DNA of 64,000 nt from a virus: the IMG/VR virus record IMGVR_UViG_3300050821_008578, positions 1 to 64,000 of that record, one strand, 5' to 3'. The position numbers were made by a program, and so were the translations under genes. This document shows positions 43,388 through 50,841 of the stretch, one piece after another. The notes beneath the pieces were generated by a model, which was given only the letters and a program-made list of their open reading frames with translations, did not search any database and had not been told where the DNA came from. Every line of letters starts with the position of its first letter. Positions within the stretch are counted from its first letter, which is position 1.

Positions 43388-44211
43388 AATTCACCTTTTA
43401 AAATAAGTTCTCTATTTTTCAATACTGTTTCCATATCATTAAATTTAGTATTAGTTAATAGCCATTTCTTTTCTAATTCATGATCATATGGATATTCCTT
43501 TGGTAGATTAAAATTATTAGCCCAATCTTTAACTGGTTTTCTATCACTTAATGCTTGATCTAAATATTCCATATCAAATAGAAACATTTCCTGAAGATCA
43601 TTAATATTAATTGATGGATGGTGCCACCGAAATTCAATCGATCCTGATGTCCATAATGAATACAAATTAACTGAAAATCTTTTTGTTGTTTGCCATAGAA
43701 TTCTACCATCAGATACTACTGCATGACCTTCTTTAAATTCTTTAATAGTTTTAGCATTCATACAGTGATTATAACGCAATTCATTCATAATCTTACGATC
43801 AAATGATCTAAATGATTTTGTATTTCTACCCATTTCAGGAAGAATAGTAAAATACCATTTATTGTCTATAAACCATTGTCCATTCTCATTAGTATAACTA
43901 AGTATTTTCTTAAGACTATCTAGATCCTCTTTAGCACCTTCCCATGACAAATGAATATGTGTTACTGATTTATGATTCACTCTAGCCTCAGGAAATCTTT
44001 TAAATAATTCTTTAATTTTATTCATCATTTCATCTAATGAATAAGATGGTGTTGAATTGAATTCAATTCCTAATGGATAATCTAAAGCTGCAGCAATACC
44101 ATTGTGATTCATAATATCTGGATCGAAGGAAGTAGTCCAACCTTCAGGCAATGGTCTATCTTTTGGCACATCACATAATTCTAATTCAATACCTAGAGAA
44201 TATTTTTTCAT
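43384..44211 (-). CDS. Amidoligase (COOH-NH2 ligase), paralogue A
   Basis: A 275-residue glutamine-synthetase-fold amidoligase: GIELEL at residues 7-12, THIHLSW with His85 and His87, and TKRFSVNL...GSIEFRWHH with Glu193 and Arg195. These are the metal/ATP-binding elements of the family, which joins carboxyl and amino groups with ATP. A second copy lies two genes upstream. Overlaps by ATGA place it in one operon with GNAT, a MazG-like protein and a glutamine amidotransferase. Its substrate is unknown. Confidence 0.7.
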   Translation of the reverse strand: MKKYSLGIELELCDVPKDRPLPEGWTTSFDPDIMNHNGIAAALDYPLGIEFNSTPSYSLDEMMNKIKELFKRFPEARVNHKSVTHIHLSWEGAKEDLDSLKKILSYTNENGQWFIDNKWYFTILPEMGRNTKSFRSFDRKIMNELRYNHCMNAKTIKEFKEGHAVVSDGRILWQTTKRFSVNLYSLWTSGSIEFRWHHPSININDLQEMFLFDMEYLDQALSDRKPVKDWANNFNLPKEYPYDHELEKKWLLTNTKFNDMETVLKNRELILKGEL

Positions 44212-44510
44212 TTTGTACTTTGTACCATACCAAGTTGTTGGGAATATTTATAATATTTATTCACTTTTTCAGTTCTTTTTTTAATTTCACTTTCAAATGT
44301 TTGATCGCATTGAAATATATTCTCTCCAGTCATTATTCCTAAAATAACATGTAAATCAATAAGTTCATCTTGAAGCCGTTCAGCATTATTTTTACTTTGA
44401 CCTGGTTGAATTTCATTAAATCCAAATTGTTGAGTTTTCAATGCTCTTTGTGCAACTTCTGTACATTCTTCTGCCAATTTGGTAAGAAGAAATTGAGATC
44501 TTGTCATCAT
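44208..44510 (-). CDS. MazG-like nucleotide pyrophosphohydrolase
   Basis: A 100-residue protein with the MazG pattern: KLAEECTEVAQRA (E-E-x-x-E) and ERLQDELIDLHVIL (E-x-x-D) about 35 residues later. These residues bind magnesium in (d)NTP pyrophosphatases. Between the two amidoligases and overlapping paralogue A by ATGA, it may remove unwanted dNTPs or a by-product such as a nucleoside triphosphate. Cellular MazG also lowers stress signalling. Confidence 0.7.
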   Translation of the reverse strand: MMTRSQFLLTKLAEECTEVAQRALKTQQFGFNEIQPGQSKNNAERLQDELIDLHVILGIMTGENIFQCDQTFESEIKKRTEKVNKYYKYSQQLGMVQSTK

Positions 44511-44515
44511 TTATT

Positions 44516-45298
44516 TTAGCCTTTACTTTTAGTCTGTTGGTATTTATTATGTCGTTCTAAATTAAATTCAATCTCAGTAGGGAATTTATATCCATTCCAT
44601 CTAAGTGATTCTATTGGTTTATCATTTAATGCTGCTTCCATAAAATCTCTGCAATATTCAAAAGTGCTTTCTACTACTTCAGGATCCAAAGTGGCATAGA
44701 AATGACGAAATTCAATAGTACCATGTTTTTTAGCTGAACTCAAGTTAACACTATACCGCCTACCAGTTTGGGGTAATACTCTACCGTCTTTTACTTTATA
44801 AAATGAATTAAAAAAGTCTTCTAATGTTTCAGCATTCATACAAAATTTGTATTTCCAATCTGGTAATGACTGTCTATCAACTTTTGCATAACCCCATGCT
44901 GCTGCATCCATAAGTGGGTGTTTAGTGGGGTTGAATGTTCTTGATAAAATATATTCAGCATTAATTTGAAAATAAGATAAAATTTTCTTTAATGCACTTA
45001 AATCTTCATTCAATCCTGGATAAGAAACATGGAAATGCGTGTGACTACGATGGGTTACAGTTACACCTGGTAGTAATTTAACAGCTAATTCAAATAATTC
45101 TTTTTGTTCTTTGATAGTATTAGTTGGTTTAGTATTCACTTCACCACCAATATCATGTAACTTACCTGATGGATCAATTGCTATGCCATCTGAATTTACA
45201 ATATCTTTTTCATTTGAATTCCAAGATAATCCATCAGGTAATACAATAGATCTAGATACATCTGAAAATTCATATTCGGCGCCAAAAGTAAAATTCAT
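44516..45298 (-). CDS. Amidoligase (COOH-NH2 ligase), paralogue B
   Basis: ATG 45298 is chosen because it overlaps the amidotransferase stop as ATGA; a TTG nine bases upstream is less likely. The 260-residue product shares with paralogue A the GAEYEF start, SHTHFHVSY with His86/88/90, and GRRYSVNL...GTIEFRHF. The two proteins are clearly related over their whole length but not close, so they may act in succession or as a complex on different ends of a substrate. Confidence 0.7.
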   Translation of the reverse strand: MNFTFGAEYEFSDVSRSIVLPDGLSWNSNEKDIVNSDGIAIDPSGKLHDIGGEVNTKPTNTIKEQKELFELAVKLLPGVTVTHRSHTHFHVSYPGLNEDLSALKKILSYFQINAEYILSRTFNPTKHPLMDAAAWGYAKVDRQSLPDWKYKFCMNAETLEDFFNSFYKVKDGRVLPQTGRRYSVNLSSAKKHGTIEFRHFYATLDPEVVESTFEYCRDFMEAALNDKPIESLRWNGYKFPTEIEFNLERHNKYQQTKSKG

Positions 45299-46038
45299 AA
45301 CTGCCAATCCTGAAGATTAATTCCTTCAATTTTATCTAATATAACAACCTTATTAGCTTGTAATCCATAAACCGTTCCCGGTTCTGTTTTGGTTATATTT
45401 AACAGCTTAGTAGAGTCTTCAAAACCTACTAAAGACCTTTTAATAATCTCTTTGGTTGAAGCTACAATAGTAAATTTTGAATATCCTTCTAGTTCAGCAT
45501 AATATAATGGACGTCTACCATTACGATAGAATTGAATATTACCATCAACCCATAATTGACATATAGCCATAGAAAAATGTATATCATCCTGATTTTTGCT
45601 TAAAGTGAGAGGGTTAACACCATTTGACATTTTAATATGGGCAATTTCAGTATCATTAGTAGTTTTGCATTCTACATTAAATAACGTTTTCCACTGATTT
45701 AGGTTAGCTTGAGTTATTACCCCATTCATAGAAATAGATAATTCACCATCAGCAATAGGTTGTGCATTTTTAATATCTGGATCACCCGAGGTACTATATC
45801 TTGTATGTGCTATAAGATTAATAGATCCATATTTTTGGATCTCTTCTTCAATATGAAACCAGTACTTGTCTGTAAATTCTCTTGATGGAATTTTATCTTT
45901 AAGTGTTGTAAGTCCATATTTAGAGATATAAGAAACACCAGTACTATGTTTACCTCTAATTTGACTTTCTTCCAATAATTTACGAACTATTGGTAAATCT
46001 CTAACATCATTTGATCTAATACCTATTACACTACACAT
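45295..46038 (-). CDS. Class II glutamine amidotransferase
   Basis: I start at ATG 46038 so that Cys2 (MCSVIG) becomes the N-terminal nucleophile required by Ntn amidotransferases; the longer frame would hide it. RGKHSTG (28-34), LIAHTRYSTSG, SMNGVI and TNDTEI match the glutaminase motifs of PurF/GlmS/asparagine synthetase-type domains. There is no fused synthetase domain in its 247 residues. It releases ammonia from glutamine, and next to two amidoligases it probably feeds them. Confidence 0.8.
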   Translation of the reverse strand: MCSVIGIRSNDVRDLPIVRKLLEESQIRGKHSTGVSYISKYGLTTLKDKIPSREFTDKYWFHIEEEIQKYGSINLIAHTRYSTSGDPDIKNAQPIADGELSISMNGVITQANLNQWKTLFNVECKTTNDTEIAHIKMSNGVNPLTLSKNQDDIHFSMAICQLWVDGNIQFYRNGRRPLYYAELEGYSKFTIVASTKEIIKRSLVGFEDSTKLLNITKTEPGTVYGLQANKVVILDKIEGINLQDWQL

Positions 46039-46039
46039 A

Positions 46040-46264
46040 TTATTTATTATTTTCTTTAAAAAATTGAATTGCTTCAGCACAATTAGTTACCCATAAACAA
46101 TTAGGGACTTTTACACATAAGACTAAATCAGGTCCTATTAATGGAGAAAATGCATATAATGCTTGTGCTTCATTAAAAACAACTACTCTATTAATTAAAG
46201 TAACTGGGTTATTAGTACTATAATGACTATCAATAATTAATTCTTCTAGATTCATTGAGTTCAT
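46040..46264 (-). CDS. Small protein in the modification cluster, unknown
   Basis: A 74-residue acidic protein with GGAGTAATAA before its ATG. It overlaps the epimerase by ATGA and ends one base before the amidotransferase start. It has a mixed alpha/beta layout and two cysteines, no recognised motif. The tight packing suggests it is part of the modification pathway or complex. Confidence 0.5.
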   Translation of the reverse strand: MNSMNLEELIIDSHYSTNNPVTLINRVVVFNEAQALYAFSPLIGPDLVLCVKVPNCLWVTNCAEAIQFFKENNK

Positions 46265-47001
46265 TTATTACTCCTATACCAATCAATAGTTTTAGTTAAA
46301 CCATCAATCAATTCAGTTCTTTTTATATTAAATTTAAAATTATCTAATTTACTAGTACTACCAATTATTACTGGATTATTTTTACTAGATTGTTTTTCAA
46401 ATCTAATATCACATTGTTTATCATTAATTAATTTATTAATAATAATTGCTAGTTGTAATTCTGAATTACCCACCCCAGTACAGATATCTACTTTATCACA
46501 AAAGTATGTTTCATTTTTATTTAAAAATTCCATCATTGAATATAAATAATTTACTACATCCTTTACATAAATAAAATCTCTAATTTGACTACCACTGCCA
46601 TAAATAACTGATGGTTTATTATTTAGTGATTGATTTATTAACTTTGAAATAATTCCTGAATTAATATCTTGTCTTTCACCATAAACATTAAATAAATTAC
46701 ATTCAATAAATTTATTATAATATTTTTCATTAATTTTAGAAAAACTTCGTAAATAAATTGTATTATTAATGGATAAATCAAATACACCATCTGTTAGATA
46801 AATAACACTATCATGAACTAATTCTTTGGATAAGTCTAAATTAATAAACTGAAATTTAGTAGAATCAAGATGTGATAGATTTTTTCTATCATTTTCTTTA
46901 GAATTATCAATAATTATTGGATAATCACCATTTTCAATTATTTTCTCAACTAAATGAGAACCAATAAATCCAGCCCCACATGTAACTATATATCTTTTCA
47001 T
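46261..47001 (-). CDS. Short NAD-dependent sugar epimerase/dehydratase
   Basis: A 246-residue extended SDR protein: GAGFIGSH binds NAD, FNVYGERQ and GSGSQIRDFIYVKDVV match the C-terminal sugar-nucleotide-binding part of UDP-glucose epimerase-type enzymes. Family members are usually about 310 residues. About 60 are missing from the centre and no clear Y-x-x-x-K catalytic pair is left, so it may have lost redox activity, or the deletion may have changed its specificity. A nucleotide-sugar role in the cluster is possible. Confidence 0.65.
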   Translation of the reverse strand: MKRYIVTCGAGFIGSHLVEKIIENGDYPIIIDNSKENDRKNLSHLDSTKFQFINLDLSKELVHDSVIYLTDGVFDLSINNTIYLRSFSKINEKYYNKFIECNLFNVYGERQDINSGIISKLINQSLNNKPSVIYGSGSQIRDFIYVKDVVNYLYSMMEFLNKNETYFCDKVDICTGVGNSELQLAIIINKLINDKQCDIRFEKQSSKNNPVIIGSTSKLDNFKFNIKRTELIDGLTKTIDWYRSNK

Positions 47002-47222
47002 TTTTGTTCTTTAATATTATTAAAGTCTATTTTATTTAATTGAGACACCACATCAAATATTTCTATTTTTGTTTTATCCCAATCTTCAAAATTAGATTTA
47101 TATACCAATTGTGTGAGTCTATTCAATCTTTCTTTTAAATTATGTACTACTTCAAAACCTTCTTGTTTGGCTTTTAATAGTTCTAATTGATATAAATCAT
47201 AATCAATTATAATAGTTTTCAT
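46998..47222 (-). CDS. Small helical protein, unknown
   Basis: A 74-residue charged, helical protein (coiled-coil-like from about 10-60) that overlaps the epimerase by ATGA. It looks like the small accessory genes common in this region. No function can be assigned. Confidence 0.5.
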   Translation of the reverse strand: MKTIIIDYDLYQLELLKAKQEGFEVVHNLKERLNRLTQLVYKSNFEDWDKTKIEIFDVVSQLNKIDFNNIKEQK

Positions 47223-47235
47223 TTTATTCTCTTAT

Positions 47236-47421
47236 TTATTTAGATTTTGGTTCTACTACTGGATCAGTTTCTAGTCTTAATTGTGTACGTTGAATTTCCA
47301 AATTAAGATAATCTCTATATTGTTTATCTGTTACCCATTGTTTGGGTGTTTCTTTAGATTTCATCCTATTAGTCAACTCTTCCAGATATCTTTTTAGATT
47401 TGCATTTTTAGTTGATGTCAT
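47236..47421 (-). CDS. Small basic helical protein, unknown
   Basis: A 61-residue basic, helical protein with an AGGAGA ribosome site. Its composition (Lys/Arg-rich with Gln/Glu) would suit a nucleic-acid-bound or protein-bound accessory factor. No motif is recognised. Confidence 0.5.
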   Translation of the reverse strand: MTSTKNANLKRYLEELTNRMKSKETPKQWVTDKQYRDYLNLEIQRTQLRLETDPVVEPKSK

Positions 47422-47430
47422 TTAATCTCC

Positions 47431-47682
47431 TTAGTTATGATATTCATTACCATTTATATCATGAAAAACATTTCTTTCACCATAATTATCAGTAAAATCA
47501 CCTAAAGTAATCACATAATAATAAAAATTATCTACTGAATCAGGTGCTACTTCTTCAAACTTTTGAAGTCTTACTTCTTCTACTGGTAATTCTTGAAGAA
47601 GAAGACGATTTTTAAGTTTCTCCGGAAAGATACCACCAGAAAAGAATTTTGAATTATCAGTTAATAGGCGATAATATTTCAT
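47431..47682 (-). CDS. Small protein, unknown
   Basis: An 83-residue protein ending in an aromatic, acidic beta-rich stretch (YYYVITLGDFTDNYG). No ribosome site stands out except weak GAAAG. It precedes a small basic gene and follows a 57-residue one. Function unknown. Confidence 0.5.
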   Translation of the reverse strand: MKYYRLLTDNSKFFSGGIFPEKLKNRLLLQELPVEEVRLQKFEEVAPDSVDNFYYYVITLGDFTDNYGERNVFHDINGNEYHN

Positions 47683-47683
47683 A

Positions 47684-47857
47684 TTATTCTTTCATTTCTT
47701 TAACTTCAATAATTTCAAATTCTTGATCAATATATCTAGTATTTTTCATTTTATAATCTTTAGCTAATTCAATAGCTTCCTCTTCACTATTAGCTTCAAC
47801 TTCTTCATCAACCATATAATGTACTACATGTATCATGGTAACATGATATTTTTTCAT
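47684..47857 (-). CDS. 57-residue small protein, unknown
   Basis: ATG 47857 overlaps the TGA of the upstream gene (ATGA) and its TAA ends one base before the next gene. The product is an alpha/beta peptide with an acidic helix (VDEEVEANSEEEAIELAKDY), much like small phage accessory proteins. It is below common length limits but the coupling supports it. Confidence 0.5.
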   Translation of the reverse strand: MKKYHVTMIHVVHYMVDEEVEANSEEEAIELAKDYKMKNTRYIDQEFEIIEVKEMKE

Positions 47858-48057
47858 GATTTTACTCCCATAGTAAAAGAAATTAATTTTGATCTTATAT
47901 TCATAAGACGAATTTTTTCTGGACCATTACAATAGGGAATAGATTGACTTAAAGCTAATCTAATTCCACTTCTTGTTTTTTGTTTCATTTTAAGATATTC
48001 TTCTCTAGTTAAATTTTCTAACATTTCTATTTCAAAATAACTATTTGTATAAAACAT
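47854..48057 (-). CDS. Small protein, unknown (first gene after element 3)
   Basis: ATG 48057 is chosen because GGAGG lies 6 bases upstream; an earlier in-frame ATG at 48114 runs into the tRNA-like region. The 67-residue product is helical with a KMKQKTRSGIRLALSQ basic helix. No function recognised. Confidence 0.55.
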   Translation of the reverse strand: MFYTNSYFEIEMLENLTREEYLKMKQKTRSGIRLALSQSIPYCNGPEKIRLMNIRSKLISFTMGVKS

Positions 48058-48088
48058 AACTAACCTCCAATAAATTAAATAAAAAGCC

Positions 48089-48172
48089 AGTTTGGCTGAG
48101 AAATCGAACCTCACTAGTTACCCAGAACCAAGATTGGGATCGAACCAATCATTTCGCACCCAAGCACCAAAC
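48089..48172 (-). ncRNA. tRNA-like or terminator-like RNA structure
   Basis: On the - strand, GTTTGGT (48172-48166) and GCCAAAC (48096-48090) make a 7-bp acceptor-like stem, extended by AAGC/GCTT. TGAGG-TTCGATT-TCTCA (48113-48097) is a perfect T-arm. A second perfect T-arm-like unit, GATTGG-TTCGATC-CCAATC (48150-48132), lies where D and anticodon arms should be, and no proper anticodon loop is found. It is followed by GGCTTTTTATTT. A tRNA relic, tRNA mimic or elaborate attenuator after promoter element 3 are all possible. Confidence 0.45.
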
Positions 48173-48186
48173 CAGCTTACATTTAA

Positions 48187-48222
48187 CTTATCGGAACATT
48201 TTTCTAAAACAAAAGGGTTTTA
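48187..48222 (-). promoter_or_regulatory. Promoter-like repeat element, copy 3
   Basis: The 36-bp core matches copies 1, 2 and 4 exactly, and copies 1 and 3 share 14 more bases downstream on the transcript (through CAGCTTACATTTAA on the + strand). Here the tRNA-like structure is inserted between this element and the ribosome site, at the position where copy 1 carries only a short AAGC...GCTT hairpin. Confidence 0.65.
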
Positions 48223-48239
48223 TGAAAAATAAATTTTAA

Positions 48240-48488
48240 TCATCCCAAATCAGCTGCTGATTTCCATCTAAGTACCATATTATCATATACCCAAATATAT
48301 GCAGCTGAATTCTTTTCATCTAATAGATAAAGTTTATTACCTTCTACTCTACCTACAATCTTTGGATTACCTGCTAATAGCCATGCTAATCTATAAAGAT
48401 CAGTAATACCAGCTGCTAGTAATTTAGATTCAGTAGTATTAACTAATACTTTATCACCTCTAAAATATGGTTTATTTATCTTACTCAT
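48240..48488 (-). CDS. Small protein, unknown
   Basis: An 82-residue protein with a FRGDKVLVNTTESKLLAAGITDLY start and a beta-rich core (PKIVGRVEGNKLYLLD), suggesting a small barrel. It overlaps its upstream gene by ATGA and ends just before promoter-like element 3. No function recognised. Confidence 0.55.
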   Translation of the reverse strand: MSKINKPYFRGDKVLVNTTESKLLAAGITDLYRLAWLLAGNPKIVGRVEGNKLYLLDEKNSAAYIWVYDNMVLRWKSAADLG

Positions 48489-48682
48489 TTTTCATATCCT
48501 AATACTTTTAATGCAGTTTTCTTTGAAAATGTTAATTTTAACGGGCTATTTAATATTTGAATGGTATAAAATATATGTTTTTTATTAAACATTTTTATTG
48601 ATTTAATATCTAAAATAGTAGCATATGAATCTACTCTATATTCAACAATATCACCAACTTTAAAAACTTTAATTTTATTCAT
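48485..48682 (-). CDS. Small KOW/SH3-like basic protein
   Basis: ATG 48682 is chosen because AGGTG lies 8 bases upstream; a GTG four codons earlier lacks that spacing. The 65-residue basic protein has a KVGDIVEYRVDSYATILDI pattern typical of small barrels that bind nucleic acid or protein. It overlaps both neighbours. Function unknown. Confidence 0.5.
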   Translation of the reverse strand: MNKIKVFKVGDIVEYRVDSYATILDIKSIKMFNKKHIFYTIQILNSPLKLTFSKKTALKVLGYEK

Positions 48683-48986
48683 TATTTTTTTCACCTAAAA
48701 TCATTTCTTCAATTTTTTCTAATTTATCTTCTCCAATTACATTCTTAATATCATTTCTAGTAAATACTTTTTTTCTAATTTTAATACTTATTTTTTTATT
48801 CTCATAATCAGTTTCACTATAAATCTCATATTTCTTCCAGAAATTTTCAACACATAAATTATATGTAATTTTTTCTTCTTCTGGAGAAGAATGAAAAATA
48901 GATTTAACTTGTTCCCATATTAGTTTATCTATATTTTGATAAACTGAATTAAGTGCTTCTTTAACTTTTTCATCTTCTTTATTCAT
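48675..48986 (-). CDS. Small charged protein, unknown
   Basis: A 103-residue, highly charged, helical protein overlapping its neighbours by ATGA-type junctions. It contains an aromatic segment VENFWKKYEIYSETDYENKK in the centre. No motif is recognised. Confidence 0.5.
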   Translation of the reverse strand: MNKEDEKVKEALNSVYQNIDKLIWEQVKSIFHSSPEEEKITYNLCVENFWKKYEIYSETDYENKKISIKIRKKVFTRNDIKNVIGEDKLEKIEEMILGEKNNE

Positions 48987-49435
48987 ACAATTTCCGTTTT
49001 AATTTTTTTGAGTTCCAATTTTGCTTTGTCAGTTAGATAAAATATACCAAGACCTTCTCCAACAAAACCAATGTCGAATGGTCCAATCATAAATCCTTTT
49101 TCAATAAGTATTTTAACATCAACTGAATTTAGAAGGTAACAATAATGATTTCTAAATCCCGGATTTCTTGTATTAAAACCATAGGCATGTTTAATTATAT
49201 TTATCTGTCTTTCAGACAATTCATCTAAAATCATTTTTTCTTCACAGGATTGTTTATCCTGTTTCATTTCATTTTTCCAATAATTATCCCAATGGTCATT
49301 CATGTCTTTGTGCAACCCTTTTTCAAAGCAGTCTTCACATAATTTATCAAATTCCAAATAATGAAAGAACTTCCCGCAATCTTGGCAGGATTTAAGACAT
49401 GATTTTTCACCTATCTTTTCATCTTCTTTAGTCAA
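48983..49435 (-). CDS. Zinc-ribbon-containing protein, unknown
   Basis: A 150-residue protein with CQDCGKFF...CEDC near residues 16-40, a likely zinc ribbon, followed by a helical charged linker and a compact C-terminal region (HYCYLLNSVDVKILIEKGFMIGPFD). It may bind nucleic acid. No family is recognised. Confidence 0.55.
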   Translation of the reverse strand: MTKEDEKIGEKSCLKSCQDCGKFFHYLEFDKLCEDCFEKGLHKDMNDHWDNYWKNEMKQDKQSCEEKMILDELSERQINIIKHAYGFNTRNPGFRNHYCYLLNSVDVKILIEKGFMIGPFDIGFVGEGLGIFYLTDKAKLELKKIKTEIV

Positions 49436-49438
49436 TTA

Positions 49439-49858
49439 TCACTCCTTTATCAAATCAACATCTAAAACTCTATATGTTGCTCTATGAATACATGGTCTGT
49501 ATTCTTCTTTCCATTCTTTAATCTTCTTAATAGTTTCAGGAGAATATGGTTTCCCAACTTCTTTTACTTCAGGTACTTCTTCATATTCTGTACATAATAG
49601 ATGTTGACCATTCACAAAGAAAACAAGTTCTGAATCATTTGGTGTAGTTACAAAAACATCATGAATTGCATTATCATAATCCCAACTTTTCCATGTCTTT
49701 TTATTGTAGCTAGTTTCAATTGGATTATGTGCTGATATCATAAATCCAAAAGCCTTTTTAAAGTCAGGGTGACTAAGAATTAATTCCTTCATCTTTTCTA
49801 TTGATGAATAATAAGCAGTAAATCCACATTTAAAAGTATCAATATAAACTTCAATCAT
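49439..49858 (-). CDS. Protein of unknown function
   Basis: A 139-residue alpha/beta protein whose ATG overlaps the stop of a 39-residue upstream ORF. It has two tryptophans in a WKSWDYDNAIHD segment and ends with RATYRVLDVDLIKE. No recognised motif. Confidence 0.55.
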   Translation of the reverse strand: MIEVYIDTFKCGFTAYYSSIEKMKELILSHPDFKKAFGFMISAHNPIETSYNKKTWKSWDYDNAIHDVFVTTPNDSELVFFVNGQHLLCTEYEEVPEVKEVGKPYSPETIKKIKEWKEEYRPCIHRATYRVLDVDLIKE

Positions 49859-49974
49859 ATTTCCTCTAATATATTAAAAGCTATACTACCTATTACCCTA
49901 TTCCTGTAAAGTTTAGGTTGCCCACCGTTGATCAAGCAATGCTTCAGAGCGGGTAGTACAGCAAAATTATTCAT
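49855..49974 (-). CDS. 39-residue small ORF coupled at both ends
   Basis: ATG 49974 overlaps the sigma-like gene's TGA, and its own TGA overlaps the next gene's ATG, both as four-base ATGA junctions. The peptide (starts MNNFAVLPALKHC) is 39 residues, with a mostly hydrophobic/basic helix and a GSIAFNILEE end. It accounts for the whole 112-base gap, so it is very likely translated; function unknown. Confidence 0.5.
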   Translation of the reverse strand: MNNFAVLPALKHCLINGGQPKLYRNRVIGSIAFNILEEI

Positions 49975-50639
49975 ATTTTAAATCCATTTAAAGTAAGAAA
50001 TTCAGTTAATTCACCTAATATCTTCCATAGTTTCTTACGACTAATACCAAGCAATTGAGCCCTATTATGTGGTGGGATATAAATCTGATGTGGTGTTTTC
50101 TTATAATCCTTAATTGATTCTTCATATTTATCTAGAATATCATTTGAAGGATTAATACTTTCAATTATAAATTTCTTAGTTACTTCATCTTGTCCTTCAA
50201 GCCACTTAAATATCAATTTCTTCAATTGATTATACAATGTAATATCAATAGGAGATTCAATCTTTGTTAGTAACTCACCTGCCAATAAACTAATATTACT
50301 ATTTACTTGATTAGTATAAGATTTATTATGATAATGATAATTATCTATATCATCTTCTAATTCATTCCAACTTAATGCATTTTTACTATGATGTTCCCTA
50401 GCATAATAATGTCTTTTAATACTAACAATTTCATTTTTCAGCATCACTTTAGTATATGAAAAACAATCTTCTCTATTATCACTACATTCTTTTATTTTAG
50501 GAAATTTTTTTATAATCTTTTCAGCAAGATGTTGTTCAATATCCTCTCTAGTAAGATATAGTTGTAAATATTCATCATTAGAAAATGATTTAATTAAATA
50601 TTCAAAATCTTCAATTTTGAGTTCTTCAGGATTAAACAT
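49971..50639 (-). CDS. Sigma-factor-like protein (late transcription candidate)
   Basis: A 222-residue protein with sigma-like layout: an N-terminal helical region 2-like part (DEYLQLYLTREDIEQHLAEKIIKKF...CFSYTKVMLKNEIVSIKRHYYAREH) and a C-terminal helix-turn-helix (RAQLLGISRKKLWKILGELTEF) as in region 4. T4-type phages use a small sigma (gp55) to read late promoters. The match is by pattern only; another DNA-binding regulator is possible. It overlaps the following gene by ATGA. Confidence 0.45.
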   Translation of the reverse strand: MFNPEELKIEDFEYLIKSFSNDEYLQLYLTREDIEQHLAEKIIKKFPKIKECSDNREDCFSYTKVMLKNEIVSIKRHYYAREHHSKNALSWNELEDDIDNYHYHNKSYTNQVNSNISLLAGELLTKIESPIDITLYNQLKKLIFKWLEGQDEVTKKFIIESINPSNDILDKYEESIKDYKKTPHQIYIPPHNRAQLLGISRKKLWKILGELTEFLTLNGFKI

Positions 50640-50841
50640 TAGATTTTTCTTTTATATGTTTAAGTTTAAATTCATTAACAAGTTTATTACGTTCTTTTTT
50701 AGTTTTACATGATCTAACTTGTTCTAATTCTTCTTCTGTGAATTCTGGTTTTTCATTTTTCCAATAACTAAAATTAGTAGAAAATCTAGGTTGATTACGA
50801 ATTGCTGCTAAAGCAGCTGCTACTGCCAACTTATTATTCAT
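50632..50841 (-). CDS. Small basic protein, unknown
   Basis: A 69-residue protein: an Ala-rich N-terminal helix (NNKLAVAAALAAIRNQPRF) and a charged helical C-terminus (KKERNKLVNEFKLKHIKEKS). It overlaps both the sigma-like gene and the polymerase gene by a few bases. Function unknown. Confidence 0.5.
   Translation of the reverse strand: MNNKLAVAAALAAIRNQPRFSTNFSYWKNEKPEFTEEELEQVRSCKTKKERNKLVNEFKLKHIKEKSNV

Noticed and set aside
48089-48172. A normal functional tRNA gene
   Set aside because: No anticodon arm can be drawn and two T-arms occur in one 84-base unit.
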